Shown: positions 1-9,710 of the stretch, piece after piece
Position numbering within the stretch: the first letter of the stretch is position 1
Layout: the number at the start of each line of letters is the position of its first letter
Assembly: GCA_019192585.1 (NCBI GenBank)
Contig: JAHCMG010000292.1
Coordinates: 1-38,423, forward strand
DNA from: Devosiaceae bacterium MH13
Lineage (GTDB): Bacteria; Pseudomonadota; Alphaproteobacteria; Rhizobiales; MH13
Direction: 5' to 3'
DNA: 38,423 nucleotides
Translations under genes and position numbers: made by a program
The notes under the pieces: model-generated
Databases searched by the model: none
Told to the model about the DNA's origin: nothing
Seen by the model: the letters and a program-made list of their open reading frames with translations, nothing else

Positions 1-283
1 GGTCTTGCGGCAAGGCGGAAAAGAAACTGCGCGCCTTGCGATACTGCTCTTCGCTCGCGGCATCGAGCCCGATGATGATCCGGTGCAGGTACCGGACCTT
101 CGACAGCTCAGCGAGGATGCCCGGCATGGCCGGACCTTCGAGCTCGGAATAGAGGCACGGCAGGATGAGGGTCACCTTGCGTGAGGCGGCCAGGACGGAC
201 ACTTCGTGCGCGAGATCGTCGGCACTACGCTGGCGCAGATCGTGCAGCGTGGTGATGTTTCCGTTTTGATGAAAATCGGCCAT
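1..283 (-). CDS. Glycosyltransferase, glucosyl-3-phosphoglycerate synthase-like (N-terminal part; truncated by window edge)
   Basis: Not in ORF track because it runs off the window. Reverse strand from ATG at 283 reads MADFHQNGNITTLHDLRQRSADDLAHEVSVLAASRKVTLILPCLYSELEGPAMPGILAELSKVRYLHRIIIGLDAASEEQ..., typical of the GT family N-terminus; adjacent to an MPGP-like phosphatase. Confidence 0.75.
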   Translation of the reverse strand, partial: MADFHQNGNITTLHDLRQRSADDLAHEVSVLAASRKVTLILPCLYSELEGPAMPGILAELSKVRYLHRIIIGLDAASEEQYRKARSFFSALPQD

Positions 284-288
284 GGGCC

Positions 289-1227
289 TCAGCACTCTTT
301 CACTGCGTTGGGCGCGGTGGTGATCATGCCGTCGGTCAGGTGGACGATCGCCTCAGACCAACCGGCGGGCCCGGCCAATTGGGTTCGGATCGTGCCTGCG
401 TGCCTCTCGGACGGCAAGGTCTCGATGGGTGGTGCATGGGGGTTGTGCACGATTACCCCATGATCGGCAGCCTCGATCATCTCCAAATCGTTGGGCGCGT
501 CCCCCAAGGCTATCGTGGTTTTGGGCTTGAGGGCAGCGACGACCTGGGCCATCGCCTGCGCTTTGGTGGTGCCAAAGGAGAGGGTCAGAAAGCGCCCACC
601 CCGCCGTGCGTGAACGCCTGCCCGCTCGAGCGCTGCCAAAAAGGCTTCCAACCCTTGCGCATCGCCGTGCCAAAGGCCCGGCTCGCTGTGCTGGCGCGTT
701 TTGGCGAGCGCTGCTTTCTCCGGCGTCAGCCCTGTGAGGTCGGCGACGCGGGCGGCTTCCATGTCAGAAAACCCTTCAAAGCCACCCTCGCCACGCATGG
801 GCGTAGGCAAGTCATCCAAAATGGCGCGGAGGCGGGCATAGTCGGTGCCGCCTTGGGGCTGGCCTGCGCGCTCGTCGTTCGGCCAAAGGATACCGGCGCC
901 ATTTTCAACGATGGCCGGCCAGTGGGCGCAGCCGATCTCGTGCTGCAAGGACCGGATTTCGGCTGCCGTTTTGCTGCTGGCCAACACAAGCCCGGCGCCA
1001 AGCTGGCCAAGCCGCTCAAGCCCAGGTCGCGCGGCCTCCCAGCTGTAGGTCGCATGATCGAGAAGCGTGCCATCAAGATCGGAGAAAACGAGAAGGTCCA
1101 GCGCTGCGGTCTCCTTGGAGGCCCTAACGGGCTTAAGCTGCGCCCGACTTGGTAGCACCCTCGGCCGTGCCACGCACTGGGGGCAAACCCGAAGCTCGGC
1201 GTGTCTGCCACAGACGATGGCGGCCAA
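289..1227 (-). CDS. HAD-superfamily hydrolase, mannosyl-3-phosphoglycerate phosphatase-like (N-terminal start uncertain)
   Basis: LLVFSDLDGTLLDH HAD motif I, LASSKT motif II, ALGDAPNDLEMIEAADHGVIVHNPH motif IV. Residues before ALDLLVFSDL may not be translated. Confidence 0.8.
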   Translation of the reverse strand: MAAIVCGRHAELRVCPQCVARPRVLPSRAQLKPVRASKETAALDLLVFSDLDGTLLDHATYSWEAARPGLERLGQLGAGLVLASSKTAAEIRSLQHEIGCAHWPAIVENGAGILWPNDERAGQPQGGTDYARLRAILDDLPTPMRGEGGFEGFSDMEAARVADLTGLTPEKAALAKTRQHSEPGLWHGDAQGLEAFLAALERAGVHARRGGRFLTLSFGTTKAQAMAQVVAALKPKTTIALGDAPNDLEMIEAADHGVIVHNPHAPPIETLPSERHAGTIRTQLAGPAGWSEAIVHLTDGMITTAPNAVKEC

Positions 1228-1228
1228 G

Positions 1229-1258
1229 AAAAAACCCGCCCTCCTTGCGGTGGGCGGG
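1229..1258 (-). terminator. Rho-independent terminator, minus strand (downstream of cysK)
   Basis: On the minus strand CCCGCCC-ACCGCAAGGA-GGGCGGG followed by TTTTTT. Confidence 0.75.
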
Positions 1259-1375
1259 TCGAGAAAATGGCGGACGCGCTTGTTCCGAAGAACGCCCTCC
1301 CTTTACGCGGCTTTTGCCGTCTTGCTTCTTGCGCCGAGGCGACTCGGCACCGGCGAAGCTACCGCAAAGCGCGCG

Positions 1376-2368
1376 CTAGACAAGCCCTTCAAACAGGGCC
1401 GTCGACAGGTAGCGCTCGGCGAACGATGGAATGATCACCACGATCGTTTTGCCAGCGTTCTGCGGCTTCTGACCCTGGCGGATCGCGGCGACCAACGCGG
1501 CACCCGATGAGATGCCCACCGGCACGCCTTCGGTGCGTGCCACCTCGCGGGCCATCGCCAGCGCATCATCGTTGGAGACCTGGGCGACCTCGTCATAGAC
1601 CTCGGTGTTCAGGACGCCGGGCACGAAGCCCGCGCCAATGCCCTGAATTTTGTGCGGGCCGGGGTTGCCGCCGGACAGAACCGGGGAATCCTCGGGCTCC
1701 ACGGCGACCACATGCAGGTTCGGCAGGCGGGTTTTGAGCACTTCGGACACGCCGGTGATGGTGCCGCCGGTGCCGATACCGGAGACCAGGATGTCGATCT
1801 CGCCGCGGGTGTCGTTCCAGATCTCTTCGGCGGTGGTGTCGCGGTGGATCTGCGGGTTGGCCGGGTTTTCGAACTGCTGCGGGATGATCGCGCCGGGGAT
1901 CGAGGCCGCCAACTCATCAGCGCGGGCGATGGCGCCCTTCATGCCTTTGGCCGCTTCGGTCAGCTCGAGCTCCGCGCCGAGAAGAGCCAGCATCTTGCGG
2001 CGCTCGATGGACATGCTCTCGGGCATGACCAAAATGAGCCGGATGCCACGCTGCGCGGCGGCAAAGGCCAGCGCGATGCCCGTGTTGCCGGAGGTCGGCT
2101 CCACCAGCACGGTGTCGTCCTTAAGCTTGCCCTGCGCTTCGAGCGCGTTGAGCATGGCAACGCCGATACGGTCCTTCACTGAAGCGATCGGGTTGAAGAA
2201 TTCAAGCTTGGCGACGAGGTCGGCCTGCACTTTGTTGGCTTTGGCCAGCTTATCAAGGCGCACCAGCGGCGTATCGCCGATGGTGTCGCTGATCGAGCCG
2301 AAGATACGGCCACGACCGGGCGTGCGCTGATCCGCGGACGTGACGGGTTTGAAAGCAGTCATGATCAA
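1376..2368 (-). CDS. cysK: Cysteine synthase A (O-acetylserine sulfhydrylase)
   Basis: [26 protein letters not shown] (PLP lysine), [26 protein letters not shown] motifs. Confidence 0.95.
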   Translation of the reverse strand: MIMTAFKPVTSADQRTPGRGRIFGSISDTIGDTPLVRLDKLAKANKVQADLVAKLEFFNPIASVKDRIGVAMLNALEAQGKLKDDTVLVEPTSGNTGIALAFAAAQRGIRLILVMPESMSIERRKMLALLGAELELTEAAKGMKGAIARADELAASIPGAIIPQQFENPANPQIHRDTTAEEIWNDTRGEIDILVSGIGTGGTITGVSEVLKTRLPNLHVVAVEPEDSPVLSGGNPGPHKIQGIGAGFVPGVLNTEVYDEVAQVSNDDALAMAREVARTEGVPVGISSGAALVAAIRQGQKPQNAGKTIVVIIPSFAERYLSTALFEGLV

Positions 2369-2580
2369 TCTCCAAGAGCGCTGTGCGCGCGGCCCTAGCT
2401 GCCGCTACGCGTCTGTCTACATGGCGCTGAAGGTAGGGATCTGCCGCCAAAATCGCGAGGTTTGAGCGTGCAAAGCGACTGGGGTCACTTGGTATGGAAC
2501 CGCGCACAGGCCGGTATTGACGCAACCATTTTGCGGTAAGGGATGGTTTCAGGCGCTTTGGCGGGAGGAAGCCCGCTTTG

Positions 2581-3027
2581 TCAGCCGGTTCCCGTCGACC
2601 CGAACCCGCCAGCCCCCCGCGCGCTGTCTGGCAAGGTTTCGGCGAGCGTGAAACGGGCCTGCACAACTGGCGCCACGACCATCTGCGCAATGCGCATGCC
2701 GCGCGTGACCGCAAAAGCTTCGGCGCCTAAGTTGACGAGGATGACGTGGATCTCGCCGCGATAGTCCGCATCCACCGTCCCCGGCGTGTTGAGCACCGTA
2801 ATGCCGTTCTTCGCTGCGAGCCCCGACCGTGGTCGGACCTGCGCCTCATAACCTGCCGGCAGTGCGATCTGCAGGCCCGTGGGCACCAAGGCCCGTTCAC
2901 CTGGCGCGAGCACGAGGTCCGCATCCACCGCCGCGCGCAGATCAGCGCCGGCCGCGCCGTCGGTTGCATAGCTTGGCAAATCCAGCCCCTGGGCATGGGG
3001 CAGTTGCTTCAGCGCAACCTCAACCAT
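2581..3027 (-). CDS. dut: dUTP diphosphatase
   Basis: [42 protein letters not shown]-terminal [10 protein letters not shown]. Start placed at MVEVALKQL (8-bp overlap with coaBC) instead of the longer ORF start 3159. Confidence 0.93.
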   Translation of the reverse strand: MVEVALKQLPHAQGLDLPSYATDGAAGADLRAAVDADLVLAPGERALVPTGLQIALPAGYEAQVRPRSGLAAKNGITVLNTPGTVDADYRGEIHVILVNLGAEAFAVTRGMRIAQMVVAPVVQARFTLAETLPDSARGAGGFGSTGTG

Positions 3028-4267
3028 CGGTGCTTCTGAGGTCAGCTTTAAGGTCGGCGGCGAGCCGGGCCACGAGCTTCTCCGCGACATCCGCCTTGCC
3101 CATCGTCGGCCAGCGCTCAACGCCCGAGCCGGTGACGACGGAGACGGTGTTGGCGTCACCGCCCATCACGCCGGACTTGGGGCTGACATCGTTGGCGACG
3201 ATATAGTCGCAGCCCTTGTGCGCCAGTTTGGCGATGGCATTGGCTTCAACATCATTTGTTTCGGCAGCGAACCCCATTAGCAATTTCGGGCGTTTGTCTG
3301 ACGTGGCGATGGTGGCGAGAATGTCCGGGTTCTCGGTCAGTCTCAAAGTTGGCGGCTGGCCGGAGCCATCCTTCTTGATCTTTGCATCGCTCGCGTCCGC
3401 CACCCGCCAATCGGCGACCGCGGCGGCGAAAATCCCAATATCAGCCGGCAAACTATCCTCGACGGCCGCCAGCATTTGGCGGGCCGTCTGGACAGGCTTG
3501 AGGGTGACGCCCGCTGGCGCTTCGAGGCTCGTTGGCCCGGACACCAAGGTCACCGTCGCGCCAGCCCGATGGGCGGCCTGCGCCAGCGCGTAGCCCTGCT
3601 TACCCGAGGAGCGGTTGACGATCAGCCGCACCGGATCGATCGGCTCGTGGGTCGGGCCGGCGGTGATCAGCACATGCTTGCCCCATAGGGGACCTTCCTC
3701 GCGCGGCGTCGCGAAATGCTGCTCGGCGGCGATGGCGATGTCCATCGGCTCGCTCATCCGGCCCAGCCCCGCTTCGCCGCTTTCCGCCATTTCGCCAACC
3801 TCGGGACCAATGAACTGGATGCCGTCGCCGCGCAGCGTGGCGACGTTGCGCTGGGTTGCCGGATGGGTCCACATTTTGGGGTTCATCGCCGGGGCTGCCA
3901 GCACCGGGGCGTCGGCGGCCAGCATGACCGTCGAGGCGAGATCGTCGGCGAGCCCACCGGCCATCTTGGCGAGGAAGTCGGCGGATGCCGGCGCCACGAT
4001 GATCAAGTCGGCCTCCCGCGCGAGGCGGACATGGCCGATATCGTGCTCGGCATCGCGATCCCAGAGGGCGGTGAAAACAGGTTGTCCTGAGACCGCGCCC
4101 AGCGTCAGCGGGGTGATGAAGCCTTGCGCGCCCTCGGTCATGATCACGCGCACCGTGGCGCCGCGCTCGCGCATCCGGCGCACCAGATCGGGCGTCTTGT
4201 AGGCCGCAATGCCGCCGGTGATGACCAGAAGGATGGCTTTTCCGGCGAGGGTTTGGTCGATCAACAT
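3020..4267 (-). CDS. coaBC: Bifunctional phosphopantothenoylcysteine decarboxylase / phosphopantothenate-cysteine ligase
   Basis: [46 protein letters not shown] motifs. Confidence 0.94.
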   Translation of the reverse strand: MLIDQTLAGKAILLVITGGIAAYKTPDLVRRMRERGATVRVIMTEGAQGFITPLTLGAVSGQPVFTALWDRDAEHDIGHVRLAREADLIIVAPASADFLAKMAGGLADDLASTVMLAADAPVLAAPAMNPKMWTHPATQRNVATLRGDGIQFIGPEVGEMAESGEAGLGRMSEPMDIAIAAEQHFATPREEGPLWGKHVLITAGPTHEPIDPVRLIVNRSSGKQGYALAQAAHRAGATVTLVSGPTSLEAPAGVTLKPVQTARQMLAAVEDSLPADIGIFAAAVADWRVADASDAKIKKDGSGQPPTLRLTENPDILATIATSDKRPKLLMGFAAETNDVEANAIAKLAHKGCDYIVANDVSPKSGVMGGDANTVSVVTGSGVERWPTMGKADVAEKLVARLAADLKADLRSTDG

Positions 4268-4319
4268 GGGGTGGTTTTAGGCGAGAGCCGAGACTGTGTC
4301 ATCTGTCTGCCGGTATTCC

Positions 4320-4420
4320 GTCATCCTCAGGCCTGACCCGAGTATCCATCCGCGGGATCGACCAGCTTCTATGGGCGGAGCTCGCCAGGGATGGATGGCC
4401 GCCTCAGGCGCGGCCATGAC
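4320..4420. repeat. Interspersed palindromic element, copy A (degenerate)
   Basis: Ends GTCAT...ATGAC; internal inverted repeats ATCCATCC/GGATGGAT and ATGGCCGC/GCGGCCAT. Same layout as the element at 6877-6956. Confidence 0.55.
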
Positions 4421-4452
4421 TGACGTGACCGGGTTGCCGGCGAACCGGTCGA

Positions 4453-6003
4453 TCACGCGACCACCAGTGCAACCCCGATCACAACGGCTGACGCCACCAG
4501 CGCCGTTGGCCAAAGCCAGACCGGCGACTGGTTCTTGTCGCTCGATGCTCCGGGGGCTTCAGGATCGTACGCATTGGCGATGCGCTGCAGCTTCATCATC
4601 ATGTCCGGCGCGTCCGAGATCAGCCGGGCGGCGGTGACGGCGGATTTGGCCACCTCTTCGGCCTGCTTGATGGGCGACAGGTTGCCCCGGATCCATTCGG
4701 AGACCACCGGGTCGGACGTTTTCCAGATATCGAGGTTGGGATCGAGCGTCCGCGCCACGCCTTCGACCACCACCATGGTCTTTTGCAGCATGATCAGCTG
4801 CGGCTGGGTGCGCATGTCGAACAGGTCGGTGACTTCGAACAGCTGCGTCAGCAGTCGGCCCATGGAAATCTGCGAGGCGTTGCGGCCATGGATCGGTTCG
4901 CCAATCGCCCGCAGCGCCTGGGCGAAACTGTCAACATCATGGTGCGCGGGCACATAGCCGGCCTCAAAATGCACCTCTGCGGTGCGCCGGTAATTGCGGG
5001 TGATGAACCCAAACAAGATCTCGGCGAGGAAGCGCCGCTCCGCGAGGCCAAGGCGCCCGGTGATGCCCAGATCGACCGCGACCAGCGTGCCATCGGGTTC
5101 GATGAACAGATTGCCGGGGTGCATATCGGCGTGGAAGAACCCGTCACGCATCGCGTGACGCAGGAAGCTTTGGATGATCGTCGCGCCAAGCTTTTGCAGA
5201 TCGTGCCCGTCGGCGCGGATGCCGTCCACGTCAGATAGTTTGCGGCCATCGATCCACTCGATCGTCAGCACCTGGGCGCCCGAGCGGTCCCAATCGACGG
5301 AAGGCACGCGGAAGCCTTGATCGGCCTTCACATTGTCGGCCATCTCGGCGAGCGCGGCGGCCTCCATGCGCAGGTCCATCTCAAGGCGGACACTTTCGGC
5401 CAGCGTGTCGACCACAGCAACCGGCCGCAGCCGGCGCAGTTTGGAGACCATGCGCTCGAGAAGCCGCGCGGCAATGTAGAAGGTGTGCAGATCGCGGGCG
5501 AAGCGCGCTTCGACGCCCGGGCGCAGCACTTTAACGGCCACTTCGGCGCGCGCCCCGGTGTGCGGGTCAAGCGTGACCGCCTTGTGGACCTGGGCGATGG
5601 AGGCGGCGGCAAGCGCGGGCTCGATGCTTTCGAACATATCGCCCACCGGGCGGCCCAGAGCCTCCTCGATCCGGGCCTCGGCCTTATCAAGCGGCATCGA
5701 GGGCAGGGAATCCTGCAAGGTCTCCAAGTCGCGGGCCACGGCCATGCCGACCAGGTCGGGCCGAGTGGCGAGGAACTGGCCAAGCTTGATGTAAGAGGGC
5801 CCCAGCCTCTCCAGCGCATTGGAAATGCGGTGCGCGCGCGTTGTCTCTTCGCTTTGCCGGCGCGCGATCAGGTTGGCGATCCGCAGCGGCAGGTGCGCCG
5901 GCGGCGGCGTCAGTTCGACCTCGACGCCCGAAAACACCCCTTCGCGCGCCATCACAAAGCCGGCGCGGGCAAGCCTGAACAGGGCGGGCAGCGTGCGCAG
6001 CAT
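4453..6003 (-). CDS. ubiB: Ubiquinone biosynthesis protein UbiB (ABC1/ADCK kinase-like)
   Basis: LERLGPSYIKLGQFLATRPDLVG, SIAQVHKA, DGFFHADMHPGNLF, VAVDLGITGRL, C-terminal TM segment. Confidence 0.94.
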   Translation of the reverse strand: MLRTLPALFRLARAGFVMAREGVFSGVEVELTPPPAHLPLRIANLIARRQSEETTRAHRISNALERLGPSYIKLGQFLATRPDLVGMAVARDLETLQDSLPSMPLDKAEARIEEALGRPVGDMFESIEPALAAASIAQVHKAVTLDPHTGARAEVAVKVLRPGVEARFARDLHTFYIAARLLERMVSKLRRLRPVAVVDTLAESVRLEMDLRMEAAALAEMADNVKADQGFRVPSVDWDRSGAQVLTIEWIDGRKLSDVDGIRADGHDLQKLGATIIQSFLRHAMRDGFFHADMHPGNLFIEPDGTLVAVDLGITGRLGLAERRFLAEILFGFITRNYRRTAEVHFEAGYVPAHHDVDSFAQALRAIGEPIHGRNASQISMGRLLTQLFEVTDLFDMRTQPQLIMLQKTMVVVEGVARTLDPNLDIWKTSDPVVSEWIRGNLSPIKQAEEVAKSAVTAARLISDAPDMMMKLQRIANAYDPEAPGASSDKNQSPVWLWPTALVASAVVIGVALVVA

Positions 6004-6008
6004 GGCGG

Positions 6009-6764
6009 CTAGAGCTTCACGCCCGTGTGCAGGACCGCGATGCCGCCTGAATACGAGATGGTCTCCACCCGCTTGAAGCCCGCATCTTCGATCATGGCCG
6101 CAAAGCGCGCCTTGTTAGGGAACTGGCGGATGGATTCAACGAGGTAGCGGTAGCTGTCTTCGTCACCGGCCACCATGGAACCGAGCTTCGGGATCACCGC
6201 GTCGGAATAGGCGTTGTAGACCGCGTCAAAGCCCGGCACATCGACCTTGGAGAATTCGAGGCACGCAAACCGGCCACCGAACCGCAACACCCTGTACGCC
6301 TCGGACAGGGCCAGATCGATGCGCGGCACGTTCCGGATGCCAAAGGCGATCGTGTAGGCCTCATAGGCGCCATCGGGCTGCTCGAGCGCCTCGGCATTGC
6401 CCTCATGGAAGCTGACTTTCTCCTCAAGACCGCGTTTGATGGCGCGCTCGCGGCCGACATCGAGCATTGAGGCGTTGATGTCGACGACGTCGACTTGGGC
6501 GTTACCGCGCGCGGCGTCCACAAGCCGAAACGCGATGTCGCCGGTGCCGCCAGCCACGTCGATCGCCTTGAAAGGCTTGCCGCTTTTGCGCGGGCGTACC
6601 TTGGTGACCATCGCATCCTTCCACAGCCTGTGGAGGAAGCCGCTCATCAGATCGTTCATCAGATCGTAGCGGCTGGCGACCTTGTGAAAGACGTCATCGA
6701 CAAGGGGTTGCTTGTCTTCAACGGAGATGGTCCGGTCGCCGAAGGTATTGCCGATATCGGTCAT
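6009..6764 (-). CDS. ubiE: Demethylmenaquinone/2-methoxy-6-polyprenyl-1,4-benzoquinol methyltransferase
   Basis: [66 protein letters not shown]. Confidence 0.95.
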   Translation of the reverse strand: MTDIGNTFGDRTISVEDKQPLVDDVFHKVASRYDLMNDLMSGFLHRLWKDAMVTKVRPRKSGKPFKAIDVAGGTGDIAFRLVDAARGNAQVDVVDINASMLDVGRERAIKRGLEEKVSFHEGNAEALEQPDGAYEAYTIAFGIRNVPRIDLALSEAYRVLRFGGRFACLEFSKVDVPGFDAVYNAYSDAVIPKLGSMVAGDEDSYRYLVESIRQFPNKARFAAMIEDAGFKRVETISYSGGIAVLHTGVKL

Positions 6765-6876
6765 GAAATGATCCTGCTCTGGCTATTCGCCGCCCTACAT
6801 AGACAAGGGCGCGGCGACGCGCCATGGGCCGTGATGGTTGTATTGACGCATGATGAATGGTCCGGCACCCGAAGCT

Positions 6877-6956
6877 GTCATGCCGGCCTTGAGCCGGCAT
6901 CCAATTCGCCCGTGGCACCGGCAGATCCCGGATCGCCTTTCGGCGTCCGGGATGAC
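6877..6956. repeat. Interspersed palindromic element, copy B
   Basis: TGTCAT...ATGACA ends; left hairpin ATGCCGGC-CTTGA-GCCGGCAT; right hairpin ATCCCGGA-tCGCC-TTTC-GGCG-TCCGGGAT. Confidence 0.75.
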
Positions 6957-7012
6957 ACGCTAAGGACGCTCGCCAAAGCGAAAGCCATTGACCGGCCTGA
7001 GAGAACCGCACT

Positions 7013-7912
7013 TTGCCCGAACTGCCCGAAGTTGAAACCGTTCGCCGGGGGTTAGCGCCCGCCCTTGAGGGTGCCCGCATTGTGGCCGCTGAAGCGCGGC
7101 GGGCCGATTTGCGCTTTCCCTTCCCCGACAGGCTCGCCGAGCGGTTGACGGGCGCCAGCGTGACGGCGCTGACGCGGCGGGCGAAGTATCTTCTGATCGA
7201 AACCGATCGCGGCGAGACCTTTATCAGCCATCTTGGCATGTCGGGCAGCTGGCGGGTCGAGCAGGGCGAGGAGACGGCGGTGCCGGGCGTGTTCCACCAC
7301 CCGCGCTCGGATCTGGGCACGCACGATCATCTCGTCCTTAAGGTTGAGGGCGGCGCCATCGGGCCGGCGCGGCTGGTCTATAATGACCCAAGGCGGTTCG
7401 GCTTCTTTCTCGCGACGCCCACAGCCAGCCGGCACGAGCACCCCATGCTCCGCGATCTGGGGCCCGAACCCATGGGCAACGCGCTGCGCGCTGAGCACCT
7501 GGCGGCGGCCTTCGCCGGCAAGCGGGCGCCGCTGAAGGCAGCGCTGCTCGACCAGAAAGTGGTGGCGGGGCTTGGCAACATTTATGTGTGCGAGGCGCTG
7601 AGCCGGGCGAAACTGTCGCCCAAACGGCTGGCCGGCACGCTCGTCACCAAGGCGGGCAAGCCGACCGCGCGGCTTGAACGGCTGGCCGCGGTGATCCCTC
7701 AGATCATTGCCGAAGCCATCGAGGCCGGCGGCTCGTCTTTGCGCGATCACAAACACACAGACGGTTCGCTGGGGTACTTTCAGCACCGGTTCGGTGTCTA
7801 CGATCGGCTCGGCGAAGCCTGCCCCAATGCCGTCACCGGCTGCCGTGGCACCGTGCAGCGCATTGTCCAATCGGGGCGATCCACCTTTTACTGCCCGACC
7901 TGCCAACGCTAA
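7013..7912 (+). CDS. mutM: Formamidopyrimidine-DNA glycosylase
   Basis: [14 protein letters not shown]-terminus, [17 protein letters not shown]-terminal zinc finger [33 protein letters not shown] start likely. Confidence 0.95.
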   Translation: MPELPEVETVRRGLAPALEGARIVAAEARRADLRFPFPDRLAERLTGASVTALTRRAKYLLIETDRGETFISHLGMSGSWRVEQGEETAVPGVFHHPRSDLGTHDHLVLKVEGGAIGPARLVYNDPRRFGFFLATPTASRHEHPMLRDLGPEPMGNALRAEHLAAAFAGKRAPLKAALLDQKVVAGLGNIYVCEALSRAKLSPKRLAGTLVTKAGKPTARLERLAAVIPQIIAEAIEAGGSSLRDHKHTDGSLGYFQHRFGVYDRLGEACPNAVTGCRGTVQRIVQSGRSTFYCPTCQR

Positions 7913-7968
7913 AGAGCACCCGACTTTCCTTCTCACCTGATCTCATCCGATCCCCTCAGCGAGGCGCC

Positions 7969-8742
7969 ATGGCGTACGACACCATTTTGACCGACAAGCG
8001 TGACCATGTGCTGGTCATCACCCTTAACCGGACCCAGCAGCTCAATGCGCTGAACGCCCAGATGATGGCGGAATTGGCCGCCGCGCTGGCCGAGGCCGAT
8101 CAGGACCCACGCATTGGTGTGAGCGTGGTTACCGGCTCGGAGCGGGCGTTTGCCGCGGGCGCGGACATCAAAGAGATGGCCGAGCTGAGCTACCCCGAAA
8201 GCTATGTGGCCGATTATGCGGCGAGCTACGAGGCCATCGCCCGGGCGCGCAAGCCGATCATCGCCGCTGTTGCCGGCTATGCACTCGGTGGCGGCTGCGA
8301 ACTGGCGATGATGTGCGACATCATCATCGCCGCCGACACGGCCAAGTTCGGCCAGCCAGAAATCACGCTGGGCATCATTCCGGGCATTGGCGGCACGCAG
8401 CGGCTGACCCATGCGGTGGGCAAGGCCAAAGCCATGGACCTTATTTTGACCGGCCGGCACATGGAGGCCGCCGAGGCGGAATCGTGCGGGCTCGTCGCCC
8501 GGGTGGTGCCGGTGGACGATCTGATGGACACCGCGCTCGAGGCCGCAGACAAGATCGGCGAACTGTCCCATGCGGCCGTCATGATGGCCAAGGAAGCGGT
8601 GAACCAGGCCGCCGAGATGCCACTCTCAGCAGGGCTGGTGTTCGAGCGGCGGCTGTTCCAGAGCCTGTTTGCGACCGAAGATCAGGCCGAAGGCATGGAA
8701 GCGTTTGTCGAAAAGCGCTCGGCGCAGTTCCGCAACCGCTAG
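7969..8742 (+). CDS. Enoyl-CoA hydratase/isomerase
   Basis: Crotonase motifs: [71 protein letters not shown]. Confidence 0.93.
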   Translation: MAYDTILTDKRDHVLVITLNRTQQLNALNAQMMAELAAALAEADQDPRIGVSVVTGSERAFAAGADIKEMAELSYPESYVADYAASYEAIARARKPIIAAVAGYALGGGCELAMMCDIIIAADTAKFGQPEITLGIIPGIGGTQRLTHAVGKAKAMDLILTGRHMEAAEAESCGLVARVVPVDDLMDTALEAADKIGELSHAAVMMAKEAVNQAAEMPLSAGLVFERRLFQSLFATEDQAEGMEAFVEKRSAQFRNR

Positions 8743-8775
8743 GGTTTGGGTTTGGGCTTTCGGGTGCGTTTGGGG
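8742..8775 (+). other. G-tract cluster compatible with a G-quadruplex
   Basis: GGGTTTGGGTTTGGGCTTTCGGGTGCGTTTGGGG beginning in the stop codon of the enoyl-CoA hydratase gene. Confidence 0.6.
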
Positions 8776-9017
8776 TGATGGCTTTCGCCCCGCACCGCTT
8801 GACCTTGCGGCCAATCCTCCGTAAAGCCGCACGTCCCCTGTGATCAGGGGATCGCTCGGAGGTGACTGTTCCCCTCTGGCCGGCGGCCACCGCGTCTGCC
8901 GACCACGCACCACCTCCCCCGGTACAGATCCTGAAAGGGTTTTGCCCATACCAGGGTTATGGCCACCAAGAGCCGGACCGGGCCAGCGCAACACCGTGCC
9001 AAACACGAGGACAGAAA

Positions 9018-9284
9018 ATGGCCAACACACCCTCCGCCAAAAAGGCGGTGCGCAAGATCGCGCGCAAAACAGCGGTCAACCGAGATCGTAAAAGCAAGAT
9101 GCGGACATTTATCCGCCGTGTCGATGAGGCGGTTGCCTCTGGCGACCACGCGGCCGCAAGCGCTGCCCTGAAGGATGCGCAGCCGCTGATCGTGCGTGCT
9201 GCCAACAAGGGCATCGTGCACAAAAACGCCGCAGCGCGGAAGATTTCTCGCCTGACCAAGAAAGTAAAAGCGCTTGAGGCGTAG
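9018..9284 (+). CDS. rpsT: 30S ribosomal protein S20
   Basis: [43 protein letters not shown]...[23 protein letters not shown]; start corrected from ORF-track start 8862. Confidence 0.96.
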   Translation: MANTPSAKKAVRKIARKTAVNRDRKSKMRTFIRRVDEAVASGDHAAASAALKDAQPLIVRAANKGIVHKNAAARKISRLTKKVKALEA

Positions 9285-9332
9285 TTTTACGTGAGGTCAA
9301 TTTCTGACCTCTTCGTAACTTCCCGTAAGGAC

Positions 9333-9363
9333 AAAGGCCGTGGGTTGCACTGCGGCCTTTTTT
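9333..9363 (+). terminator. Rho-independent terminator of rpsT
   Basis: AAAGGCCG-TGGGTTGCACTG-CGGCCTTT followed by T-tract; preceded by a smaller hairpin GAGGTCA-ATTTC-TGACCTC at 9293-9311. Confidence 0.8.
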
Positions 9364-9469
9364 CTTGCTCAAATTGTGGGCGCGGACAGCTGGTGCGAGT
9401 TGTCTATATTAGAGTGCCCTTACGTGGCCATCTGACCTAGCGGAAGGTGCCCCTGCGACCCTGGATTCA

Positions 9470-9710
9470 TTTAGGCGGCTATATATAAAAGCGCCTATAT
9501 AAGAAAATGCTGCATTACACATTTTTGGTTTTATTTATATATTTCATATGTTTACGTAATAGATAAAAAGGTTTCATGACTAGGTAAAACACCTAGGCGA
9601 CTGATTCAACAGCCTTTTTTAACGATTCATTCATAGGACAAAAATGCGCGGAAATTTTTTTTTGAAATGCGCGAAAATCAGAAAAGCGAGAAGAGTCAAA
9701 GCGCTTTTCC
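9470..9710. other. AT-rich, repeat-bearing intergenic island; candidate origin DNA-unwinding region
   Basis: Long AT-rich runs in an otherwise GC-rich window, upstream of dnaA; inverted repeat CTAGGT-AAAAC-ACCTAG, direct repeats CTATATA and AAATGCGCGRAAAT. No canonical TTATCCACA box seen by eye. Confidence 0.45.
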
